DNA from: Rhodospirillales bacterium
GTDB lineage: Bacteria > Pseudomonadota > Alphaproteobacteria > JAREAF01
Direction: 5' to 3'
Assembly (NCBI GenBank): GCA_029240475.1
Contig: JAREAF010000057.1
Location: 1-10,326, forward strand
DNA: 10,326 nucleotides
Below are positions 1 to 6,556 of this stretch, piece after piece. The translations under genes were made by a program, and so were the position numbers. Below the pieces are notes generated by a model. It was not told where the DNA came from. It saw only the letters and a list, made by a program, of their open reading frames with translations, and did not search any database. Positions within the stretch are counted from its first letter, which is position 1. Each line of letters opens with the position of its first letter.

Positions 1-1065
1 TCGCGTCGCACCCGGCAACGCGTGCTCATTACCGGGGGCGCCGGTTTTATTGGAACGAATCTGGCGGACCGACTGGCGCGCGAAGGCGCGGAGATACTGG
101 TATTCGACAATCTCAGCCGCAAAGGCGTGGAAGAGAACTACGGCTGGCTCAAGGCGCGCCATCGAGGGCGGCTGACCCTGTTGCAGGGTGACGTGCGGGA
201 CGCCGACGCGGTCCGGGACGCGGTCAAGACCACCGACCAGGTCTTTCACTTCGCGGCGCAAGTGGCGGTGACGAGCAGCCTGGTCGACCCGCATGAGGAC
301 TTCGCCGTGAATGCGGAGGGCACGCTCAACGTGCTCGAAGCGATCCGGCGGAAGTCGCAGCGGCCCTTCCTGATCTACACCTCCACGAACAAGGTCTATG
401 GCGGTCTCGGCGACCTGCCGCTCGTCCAGATGCAGACGCGCCACAGTCCGGCCGATCCGCAGCTGCGCCAGGCGGGCGTGTCGGAGCGCCAGCCGCTGGA
501 CTTCTGCAGCCCGTATGGCTGCTCGAAGGGGGCGGCCGACCAGTACGTGCTCGAATATGCCCGCACCTTCGGGCTTCCGGCCTGCGTGTTCCGGATGAGT
601 TGCATCTACGGCCCGCACCAGCACGGCACCGAGGATCAGGGCTGGGTCGCCCATTTCCTCATCCGCGCCCTCCAGGAGGAGGAGATCACGATCTATGGCG
701 ATGGACGCCAAGTGCGCGACCTGCTCTTCGTCGACGACCTGGTGGACGCATTCCTTGCGGCATCGCAGAAAATCGGCGCGGTGAGCGGGCAGGCGTTCAA
801 CATCGGCGGCGGTCCCGGCAATGTGTTCAGCCTGCTGGAGATGATCCAGCTCATCGGCCAGGTCGCGCACGGCGCGCCGCCGGTCGCCTTCGCAGAGCCG
901 CGCCCGAGCGACCAGCTCTACTACGTTTCGGACACTCGCAAATTCCAGAAATTCACCGGCTGGAAGCCGCGCGTCGGCGTCAAGGAAGGCGTTGCTCATC
1001 TGCATGCCTGGCTCAAGGCCAATCGCTCCCCCAGCCGGGTCGAGCGGCGGGAGGCCGCTGGATGA
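1..1065 (+). CDS. CDP-paratose 2-epimerase-like NAD-dependent sugar epimerase (SDR), 5' partial
   Basis: Extended short-chain dehydrogenase that probably interconverts a nucleotide-bound hexose in the cytoplasm. The frame is open to base 1, and the codons before the GTG at 22 also read through (ending ...RQRVLITGG), so the true start probably lies outside the window. Counting from that GTG, the Rossmann motif GGAGFIG is at residues 5-11, the acidic NAD-ribose contact is in VFDN (27-30), the catalytic Thr/Ser is in TSTNKVYG (120-127), and the YxxxK pair is in SPYGCSKGAADQY (163-175; Tyr165, Lys169). VFDNLSRKG, STNKVYG, LDF.SPYGCSKGAADQY and DQGWV match what I recall of Salmonella CDP-tyvelose epimerase RfbE, including a long insert between the catalytic Thr and Tyr. 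This points to that subfamily rather than GalE. The true substrate is unknown, because no CDP-sugar synthesis genes are visible. Its stop overlaps the next start (ATGA). Confidence 0.88.
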   Translation, partial: SRRTRQRVLITGGAGFIGTNLADRLAREGAEILVFDNLSRKGVEENYGWLKARHRGRLTLLQGDVRDADAVRDAVKTTDQVFHFAAQVAVTSSLVDPHEDFAVNAEGTLNVLEAIRRKSQRPFLIYTSTNKVYGGLGDLPLVQMQTRHSPADPQLRQAGVSERQPLDFCSPYGCSKGAADQYVLEYARTFGLPACVFRMSCIYGPHQHGTEDQGWVAHFLIRALQEEEITIYGDGRQVRDLLFVDDLVDAFLAASQKIGAVSGQAFNIGGGPGNVFSLLEMIQLIGQVAHGAPPVAFAEPRPSDQLYYVSDTRKFQKFTGWKPRVGVKEGVAHLHAWLKANRSPSRVERREAAG

Positions 1066-2363
1066 AATTTGCACTGGTAAACCCAAACTGGACCTTCGAA
1101 CGGAGCATCTATTTCGGATGCCGCGAGCCGCATCTGCCGCTCGAATATGGCTACGCCAAAGCGCTGCTCGAGCAGGCCGGCCACCAGGCCGAGATCATCG
1201 ACGGGCAGCTTTTCAATCTCGGCTTGGAGCAGATCCGGGACCGGGTGGCGGCGTTCGAGGCGGATGTCGCGGTGATCGCCACCGCGCCGAGCTACCTCTT
1301 TTGGAGATGCCCGCCGCCGGAGCTGCGGGTTCCGCAGGAGCTGGCGCGCGCGCTGCGCCGGCACGCCGACCTGCTCGTGGCGGTCGGCCCGCACGCCTCG
1401 GTCACCCCGCGCGCCGCGTTGGCCAAGCTCTCGGTCGACCTCGTCGTCATGGGCGAGTGCGAAGAGGTGCTGGCGCGCATCGCATCTTGCGATCGCGATG
1501 AGATCGACGGGATCGCCTATCGCACCAACGGCGGGGTGACGGTGCAGGGGGCGCCCCAGGCGGCCGATCTCGGCCGCCTTCCGGCCCTGGTGTGGCCCGA
1601 TGAATGGGTTCACCGCCATCGCCACCATCACCACCGCTTCGACGGCCAGCCGCATGGGCCGGGCGCGGAGATGGAGACCTCGCGCGGCTGTCCCTATCAC
1701 TGCTCCTTCTGCGCGAAGATCGATTTCCGCGACCGTTACCGCAAGCGTCCGCTGGCGGTGATCGTCGAGGAGCTGGACCGGCTCGTCGCGCAGGGCATCG
1801 AGTATGTGTATTTCATCGACGAGATCTTCCTGCCGAACCGCGAGCTGCTGGAGCTGATCGCCGCCCGGAACGTCAAATTCGGCGTTCAGACGCGGCTCGA
1901 CATCTGGAAGCCCGAGCTGATCGAGCTGCTCGGCAAGGCCGGATGCGTGTCGGTCGAAGCCGGAGTCGAAAGTCTGAGCCCCGCCGGCCGCGCCGAGCTG
2001 GACAAGAACTGCCGCATGGACACCGATGAGCTCACCCAGCGGCTGATCCTCGCCCGCAAGCACATCCCGTTCGTACAGGCGAACTTGATCCGCATGCCGC
2101 AGGACGACATCGATTCCGTCCGGCGCTGGCGCGAGGCCCTGCAGTCCGAAGGCGTTTGGGCGAACGATCCGGTGCCGCTGTTTCCGTACCCGTCCTCGCC
2201 GGACTACCGCAAGCTCTGGGGCGTGCCCGACGATCGCGCCTGGGAGCGCGCGCTCTCCCACTATCTCGGCCAGTTCGGCTCCATGAGCGAGCTGCAGGAC
2301 GAACGGCCTCTGCCGCTCGAGCAGCTCGAGCATGAATGGGAGGCGGCTTGGCTCAGCCGATGA
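1062..2363 (+). CDS. B12-binding-domain radical SAM enzyme (possibly TIGR04295-like)
   Basis: A 433-residue protein. Residues 1 to about 150 have the cobalamin-binding-like Rossmann layout seen in class B radical SAM enzymes, with a VGPHAS motif at 108-113 resembling the family's GGPHAT. The classic DxHxxG cobalt-ligand motif is absent, as in many relatives. The radical SAM domain begins with METSRGCPYHCSFC (204-217); Cys210, Cys214 and Cys217 form the CxxxCxxC cluster that binds the [4Fe-4S] centre. EAGVES (299-304) fits a later strand of the barrel. An unusual histidine cluster (184-191, then His198) joins the two domains. The ATG overlaps the epimerase stop, with a GGGAGG ribosome site at 1049-1054, seven bases upstream. 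Families of this kind perform radical methylation or C-C/C-H rearrangement; the substrate here is unknown. From memory, such proteins with sugar-gene neighbours fall into NCBIfam TIGR04295. Fold confidence is high; subfamily confidence is moderate. Confidence 0.87.
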   Translation: MKFALVNPNWTFERSIYFGCREPHLPLEYGYAKALLEQAGHQAEIIDGQLFNLGLEQIRDRVAAFEADVAVIATAPSYLFWRCPPPELRVPQELARALRRHADLLVAVGPHASVTPRAALAKLSVDLVVMGECEEVLARIASCDRDEIDGIAYRTNGGVTVQGAPQAADLGRLPALVWPDEWVHRHRHHHHRFDGQPHGPGAEMETSRGCPYHCSFCAKIDFRDRYRKRPLAVIVEELDRLVAQGIEYVYFIDEIFLPNRELLELIAARNVKFGVQTRLDIWKPELIELLGKAGCVSVEAGVESLSPAGRAELDKNCRMDTDELTQRLILARKHIPFVQANLIRMPQDDIDSVRRWREALQSEGVWANDPVPLFPYPSSPDYRKLWGVPDDRAWERALSHYLGQFGSMSELQDERPLPLEQLEHEWEAAWLSR

Positions 2364-3475
2364 GGCTTCCGCGCCGCATCTTGATGACCGCCGATGCGGT
2401 TGGGGGGGTGTGGACCTATGCACTCGACCTCGCCGCAGCCTTCGCCTGCATGGGGATCCGGACCATGCTGGCGGTCACCGGGCCCATGGCCGAGGAGGAG
2501 AGGCGCCGTGCCGACGCGGTCCCGGGCCTCACGCTCGAGACCGCCGCATTCAAGCTGGAATGGATGGCCGAGGCGGAGGCCGACCTGCAGCGGACCGAGA
2601 CCTGGTTGATGGGTCTGGCCGCGCGCTACCGGCCCGATCTGGTGCATCTCAACAACTATTCCGCGGCGCTCGTCGGTTGGGGCGTGCCGTCCGTGCTCGT
2701 CGCGCATTCGTGCCTCGCGACCTGGTGGCGGGCGGTTCACTGCAGCGCGCCGGGGCCGGAGTGGTCCTCTTACCTGGAACGCGTCCGCCGTGCGTTGCAC
2801 AGCGCCGAGGCGGTGGTGGCGCCGAGCCGGGCAATGCGCGCCGACATGGCCGCCGCTTATCCAGAGGAGAAGCTCGATCAGGTACGCGTGATCCATAACG
2901 GACGCGATCCGCGACTCTTCTCCCCGGTGCCAAAGGAGCCGTTCGTCCTGTGCGCGGGACGGCTGTGGGATCTCGGCAAAGGCATCGACACGCTGAACGA
3001 GGCGGCGGCAGGGTTGGACTGGCCGATCCATGCCGCCGGGCCCCTCGAAGCGCCCGACGGCAGTTCGATGGCGTACCGGCATCTCGATTGTCTTGGCCCC
3101 TTGTCCGAAGCCGACATCGCGCGCTGGATCGGCCGCGCCGCGATATTCTGCGCACCGTCGCGCTACGAGCCCTTCGGACTCACCGCGCTCGAAGCTGCGA
3201 TGAGCGGATCGGCGTTGGTCCTTTCCGACATCCCGACTTTCCGCGAGTTGTGGGACGGCGCGGCGGCTTTCGTCCCGGCCGGCGATGCGCGCGCGCTCCA
3301 TGCCGAACTTCGAGCCCTGTCGCGCGACGCCGATCGCCGTTCGGGCCTGGCCGAGGCCGCCCGCCTCAGGGCGGCCAACTACTCGGTGGCGGAGACGGCT
3401 CGTCGCTATGCCGCCCTCTATGGCGAGCTTCTCGCCCGCGACACGCAACCGACCCTCGCCCGCGCCGCGGGCTGA
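2360..3475 (+). CDS. Glycosyltransferase family 4-like (GT-B fold)
   Basis: A 371-residue retaining-type glycosyltransferase, expected to move a sugar from a nucleotide donor to an acceptor in the cytoplasm. The N-terminal half opens with a strand and a glycine loop (ADAVGGVWTY, 11-20), typical of the acceptor domain. The C-terminal half has the donor-phosphate region CAGRLWDLGKGID (198-210) and the E-x7-E signature APSRYEPFGLTALEA (265-279; Glu270 and Glu278). The ATG at 2360 overlaps the radical SAM stop (ATGA), so I prefer it. An in-frame ATG at 2336 would add eight residues (MGGGLAQP) and lacks a good ribosome site. The nearest GGGAGG (2338-2343) is 16 bases from 2360, so initiation probably depends on translational coupling. 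The donor is unknown. Because an inositol phosphate synthase lies in the same operon, an inositol acceptor, as in MshA of mycothiol synthesis (also GT-4), is possible but only inference. Confidence 0.88.
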   Translation: MRLPRRILMTADAVGGVWTYALDLAAAFACMGIRTMLAVTGPMAEEERRRADAVPGLTLETAAFKLEWMAEAEADLQRTETWLMGLAARYRPDLVHLNNYSAALVGWGVPSVLVAHSCLATWWRAVHCSAPGPEWSSYLERVRRALHSAEAVVAPSRAMRADMAAAYPEEKLDQVRVIHNGRDPRLFSPVPKEPFVLCAGRLWDLGKGIDTLNEAAAGLDWPIHAAGPLEAPDGSSMAYRHLDCLGPLSEADIARWIGRAAIFCAPSRYEPFGLTALEAAMSGSALVLSDIPTFRELWDGAAAFVPAGDARALHAELRALSRDADRRSGLAEAARLRAANYSVAETARRYAALYGELLARDTQPTLARAAG

Positions 3476-3480
3476 CGAGC

Positions 3481-3485
3481 GGAGG
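3481..3485 (+). promoter_or_regulatory. Ribosome binding site fixing a TTG start
   Basis: GGAGG lies eight bases before the TTG at 3494. The upstream in-frame GTG at 3485 overlaps the last base of this motif, so it cannot use it. The site therefore favours initiation at TTG 3494. Confidence 0.65.
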
Positions 3486-3493
3486 TGGCCGTC

Positions 3494-4585
3494 TTGGATA
3501 TCGCCTTCTACGGATCCAGCCTGCTTTCGACCTATTGGAATGGCGCCGCAACCTATTATCGGGGGCTGCTGAAGTCGCTGGCCGAACGGGGCCACCGCAT
3601 CACCTTCTACGAGCCGGACGTGTTCGACCGGCAAAAGCACCGCGACATGGATCCGCCGGACTGGGCAAAGGTCGTGGTCTATGAAGGTTCCGAAGAGGCG
3701 GCCCGCGAAGCGTTGCAGCAGGGGCGCGCGGCCGACGTGCTGGTGAAGGCAAGCGGCGTCGGCGCCTTCGACGACCTCCTGGCCGAGGGCGCGCTCGCGG
3801 CGCGCGGTCCCGAAGCGCTCGCGGTCTATTGGGACGTCGATGCCCCGGCCACCCTGGATCGGCTGGCATCCGAGCCCGGGGACATCCTGCATCGCCTGCT
3901 GCCGCGCTACGATCTCGTGCTCACCTATGGCGGCGGCGATCCGGTCGTGCGGCGCTATCGCGGCTTCGGCGCGCGCGGCTGCGTGCCGATCTACAACGCG
4001 CTCGATCCGAGCACGCATCACCCGGCCGAACCCGATCCGCGCTTTGCCTGCGACCTGGTCTTCCTAGGCAACCGTCTGCCGGATCGGGAAAGCCGGGTCG
4101 AGGAGTTCTTCCTGCGTGCCGCGACGCTGGCGCCTGACAAGCAGTTCCTGCTCGCCGGAAATGGGTGGGCCGACAAGAAAGCGCCGGGCAATGTGCGGGT
4201 GCTCGGCCATCTCGGCAGCGGCGATCACAACAAGCTGAACGCCTCCGCCTTGGCGGTGATGAATATCAGCCGCGAGGGGATGGCCCGCAACGGCTGGTCG
4301 CCGGCCACGCGCCTGTTCGAGGCGGCGGGGGCGGGGGCCTGCAACATCACCGACTTGTGGACGGGCATCCCCGATTTCCTCGAGCCCGGCTGGGAAGTGC
4401 TGGTGGCCGCCGACGGAGAGGAGGTCGCGCGCATCTTGCGGGAGCTGACCCCGGAGCGCGCCCGCGCCATCGGCGCGCGCGCGCGCAAGCGGATCCTGGC
4501 GGAGCACACCTACGACCGCCGGGCGGCGCAGGTCGAAGAGCTGCTGCTGAACGCGTTGCATTGGAAGGCGAGGAAGACGGCATGA
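3494..4585 (+). CDS. Glycosyltransferase, CgeB/GT1-like, first of two tandem paralogues
   Basis: A 363-residue GT-B-type glycosyltransferase starting at TTG 3494 (MDIAFYGSSLL). This start is chosen because of the ribosome site at 3481-3485 and because the first beta strand then begins at once, as in its paralogue; a GTG at 3485 is the alternative. The N-terminal domain carries WNGAATYYRGLLKSLAERGH (15-34) and YWDVDAPAT (112-120). The C-terminal donor domain carries NISREGMARNGWSP (257-270) and RLFEAAGAGA (273-282), ending the conserved half with the TDLW.GIPDF.EPG stretch. This resembles the glycosyltransferase group 1 domain of CgeB-like proteins (Pfam Glyco_trans_1_2, from memory). No signal peptide or membrane segment is seen, so it is probably cytoplasmic. 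The gap to the upstream gene is 18 bases, and the stop overlaps the downstream ATG. Donor and acceptor cannot be read from the sequence. Confidence 0.85.
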   Translation: MDIAFYGSSLLSTYWNGAATYYRGLLKSLAERGHRITFYEPDVFDRQKHRDMDPPDWAKVVVYEGSEEAAREALQQGRAADVLVKASGVGAFDDLLAEGALAARGPEALAVYWDVDAPATLDRLASEPGDILHRLLPRYDLVLTYGGGDPVVRRYRGFGARGCVPIYNALDPSTHHPAEPDPRFACDLVFLGNRLPDRESRVEEFFLRAATLAPDKQFLLAGNGWADKKAPGNVRVLGHLGSGDHNKLNASALAVMNISREGMARNGWSPATRLFEAAGAGACNITDLWTGIPDFLEPGWEVLVAADGEEVARILRELTPERARAIGARARKRILAEHTYDRRAAQVEELLLNALHWKARKTA

Positions 4586-5715
4586 GCCTGTCCATCCTCA
4601 TCCTTGGACTGTCCGTGACCTCCTCCTGGGGGAACGGCCACGCGACCACCTATCGGGGCCTGATGCGCGAGCTGGTCCGGCGCGGCCATCGCGTAACCTT
4701 CCTCGAGCGCGACATGCCCTGGTACGCCGATAATCGCGACCTGCCGAAGCCGCCCTACGGCCGGACGATGCTCTACTCCTCCGTGGACGAGCTGCGCCGG
4801 CGCTGGTCCGCGACCGTGACGGCCGCGGACGTGATCATCCTCGGCTCGTTCGTGCCGGACGGGGCGGAGATCGCCCGCTGGCTCATCGCCCGCTCGCGGG
4901 GACTCACCGCCTTCTACGACATCGACACGCCGGTGACGATGACGCGGCTGGAGAAGGGCGACGCCGATTACATCTCCCTCGATCTCGTGCCGCAATTCGA
5001 TCTCTACCTCTCCTTCACGGGCGGCCCGACGCTGTCTCGGCTGGAGCGGGATTTCGGCGCGCGGGTAGCGCGGCCGCTCTACTGCTCGGCCGACACGGAG
5101 ATCTACAAGCCGCTCCACCATCCGCTGAAATGGGACCTCGGCTATATCGGCACCTACAGCGCCGACCGGCAGCCCACGCTCGAGGAGCTGCTCATCACGC
5201 CGTTGCGCGGGCTGCCCAAGCTGAAGGGGGTCGTGGCCGGCCCGCAATATCCCGACGATCTCTCCTGGCCAAGGAATGTCCGCCGGATCGAGCATCTTCC
5301 CCCGGACCGGCACCGCGCCTTCTATGCCGCCCAGCGCTTCACGCTGAACGTGACCCGGCGCGACATGGTCCGCGCGGGGTTCTCGCCCAGCATCCGGCTG
5401 TTCGAGGCGGCGGCGACGGGCACTCCGATCATCAGCGATTGGTGGCAGGGCCTCGACCAGTTCTTCACGCCCGGCGAGGAGATCCTCGTCGCCAAATCGA
5501 GCAAGGATGTGGTGCGCGCGCTGCGCGACATGGGCGAGGAACAGCGCAAGTCCATCGCCGAGAGGGCCCGAGCGCGGGTGCTCGCCGGACACACGGCCGC
5601 CCATCGCGCGCTGGAGCTCGAACGCTATATCCGCGAGGCGGCGCAGCATCGGCGCGAGCGCCGGCTGCAGACGCGGCTTGCCGGCGCCGCCGCGACCCGG
5701 CCGGTCGTGCCGTGA
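4582..5715 (+). CDS. Glycosyltransferase, CgeB/GT1-like, second of two tandem paralogues
   Basis: A 377-residue protein collinear with its upstream neighbour over nearly its whole length: GNGHATTYRGLMRELVRRGH (17-36), FYDIDTPVT (111-119), NVTRRDMVRAGFSP (256-269), RLFEAAATG (272-280) and SDWWQGLDQFFTPGEE (285-300). Motifs fall at almost the same residue numbers, so the pair clearly arose by duplication. Elsewhere they are quite different, suggesting an old split and different substrates. The ATG overlaps the previous stop (ATGA), with AGGAAG at 4571-4576 as a likely ribosome site. The C-terminus (about 345-377) is a basic, arginine-rich tail ending in a low-complexity Ala/Pro stretch that the paralogue lacks. 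The likely role is a cytoplasmic sugar transferase for the same oligosaccharide; the donor is unknown. Confidence 0.85.
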   Translation: MSLSILILGLSVTSSWGNGHATTYRGLMRELVRRGHRVTFLERDMPWYADNRDLPKPPYGRTMLYSSVDELRRRWSATVTAADVIILGSFVPDGAEIARWLIARSRGLTAFYDIDTPVTMTRLEKGDADYISLDLVPQFDLYLSFTGGPTLSRLERDFGARVARPLYCSADTEIYKPLHHPLKWDLGYIGTYSADRQPTLEELLITPLRGLPKLKGVVAGPQYPDDLSWPRNVRRIEHLPPDRHRAFYAAQRFTLNVTRRDMVRAGFSPSIRLFEAAATGTPIISDWWQGLDQFFTPGEEILVAKSSKDVVRALRDMGEEQRKSIAERARARVLAGHTAAHRALELERYIREAAQHRRERRLQTRLAGAAATRPVVP

Positions 5716-6485
5716 GCCGAGTGGAGCGAAGCGGCGCCTGGGATCGGACGTCTATCGAGCGGCAGGTCGCTTCGCTGGGCCCCTGGTTCCACAATCTCGA
5801 TCTCGGCGGCGTCAAGACCGCCCCCAACCATTTTCTCGGCGATTATCCGGCCCTGAAGTGGCGGCAATTCGCCGAGGCGATCCCCGCCGATCTCAGCGGG
5901 CGCACGGTGCTGGATATCGGCTGCAACGCCGGCTTCTACTCTCTCGAGATGAAGCGGCGCGGCGCGGACCGCGTCGTCGGCATCGACAGCGACGAGACCT
6001 ACCTGGCCCAGGCGCGCTTCGCAGCGGATGTATGCGGGGCGGATATCGAGTTCCGCCAGCTCTCGGTCTATGACGTGGCGAGGCTGGGGGAGCGGTTCGA
6101 TCTGGTGCTCTTCATGGGCGTCCTCTACCACCTTCGGCATCCGCTGCTCGCGCTCGACCTCGTCCACGAGCATGTCGCGGGCGACCTGCTGCTGTTCCAG
6201 ACGATGCTGCGCGGCTCCAGTGAAATCGAGCCGGTCGAACAGGACTACCCGTTCACCGAGCGGGAGCTGTTCGAGCGTCCGGGCGCGTCCCGCCTGCATT
6301 TCATCGAACACCGATTTGCCGACGACCCGACCAACTGGTGGGTGCCGAACGCCGCCTGTGCGGAGGCCATGCTGCGCAGCGCAGGCTTCGAAATCCTGGC
6401 CCGGCCGGAGGAGGAGGTCTGGCTCTGCCGCCGCCAGGCGCGGCCGGAATGGAGCGGGGCCGTCTACCCGGCCTGCAGCGATTGA
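5712..6485 (+). CDS. Class I SAM-dependent methyltransferase, CmoB-like (possibly TIGR04290 family)
   Basis: A 257-residue protein. The SAM-binding motif VLDIGCNAGFYSLEMKRRGA is at 66-85, the acidic residue at the end of strand 2 is in VVGIDSD (88-94), and the post-motif segment LFMGVLYHLRHPLLALDL is at 133-150. The last two segments are very like CmoB, the carboxymethyl transferase for tRNA wobble uridine. However, the protein is shorter than CmoB, which has over 300 residues, and lacks most of its N-terminal region. TNWWVPNAACAEAMLRSAGF (207-226) is the CmoB-like substrate-side segment. I recall that methyltransferases of this kind in sugar clusters form NCBIfam TIGR04290. The GTG at 5712 is chosen because it overlaps the previous stop (GTGA); a GTG at 5721 is possible. 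No clear ribosome site is seen, so coupling is likely. The target is probably the cluster's sugar product, with O-methylation or a related transfer as an inference. Confidence 0.85.
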   Translation: MSRVERSGAWDRTSIERQVASLGPWFHNLDLGGVKTAPNHFLGDYPALKWRQFAEAIPADLSGRTVLDIGCNAGFYSLEMKRRGADRVVGIDSDETYLAQARFAADVCGADIEFRQLSVYDVARLGERFDLVLFMGVLYHLRHPLLALDLVHEHVAGDLLLFQTMLRGSSEIEPVEQDYPFTERELFERPGASRLHFIEHRFADDPTNWWVPNAACAEAMLRSAGFEILARPEEEVWLCRRQARPEWSGAVYPACSD

Positions 6486-6541
6486 TCAGAAAGGCGGCAA
6501 CTGCGGGTAAGTACTTCCGTTATCAACGCGCGCCACCAGCG

Positions 6542-6546
6542 GGGAG
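6542..6546 (+). promoter_or_regulatory. Ribosome binding site for the inositol phosphate synthase GTG start
   Basis: GGGAG lies ten bases before the GTG at 6557. It supports that start over the in-frame TTG at 6482, which overlaps the methyltransferase stop but has no purine-rich site before it. The rest of the 71-base gap (6486-6556) shows no convincing -35/-10 pair or terminator. Confidence 0.5.
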
Positions 6547-6556
6547 CGGATCGGCG

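Noticed and set aside
600..1061. N-terminal extension of the radical SAM frame back to an ATG at 600.
   Set aside because: The extension overlaps the epimerase in another frame and is Arg/Pro-rich. The ATG at 1062 has a good ribosome site and begins with a proper first beta strand.
996..2423. Long open frame (475 codons) on the minus strand opposite the radical SAM gene.
   Set aside because: It lies antisense to a protein with intact radical SAM motifs and its translation is His/Arg/Leu-rich without domains. Long antisense frames are expected in GC-rich DNA.
2261..4021. Open frame of 586 codons on the minus strand opposite the GT-4 and first CgeB-like genes.
   Set aside because: It spans two real genes and their junction, with Arg/Gly/His-rich translation and no recognisable motif; a shadow frame.
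4165..4581. N-terminal extension of the second CgeB-like glycosyltransferase into its upstream neighbour.
   Set aside because: The extra residues are a shadow of the first paralogue's gene; ATG 4582 gives an N-terminus matching the paralogue.
6486..6556. Internal promoter ahead of the inositol phosphate synthase.
   Set aside because: The gap is the longest in the operon, but TTGATC at 6482-6487 has no acceptable -10 partner; only the ribosome site is supportable.
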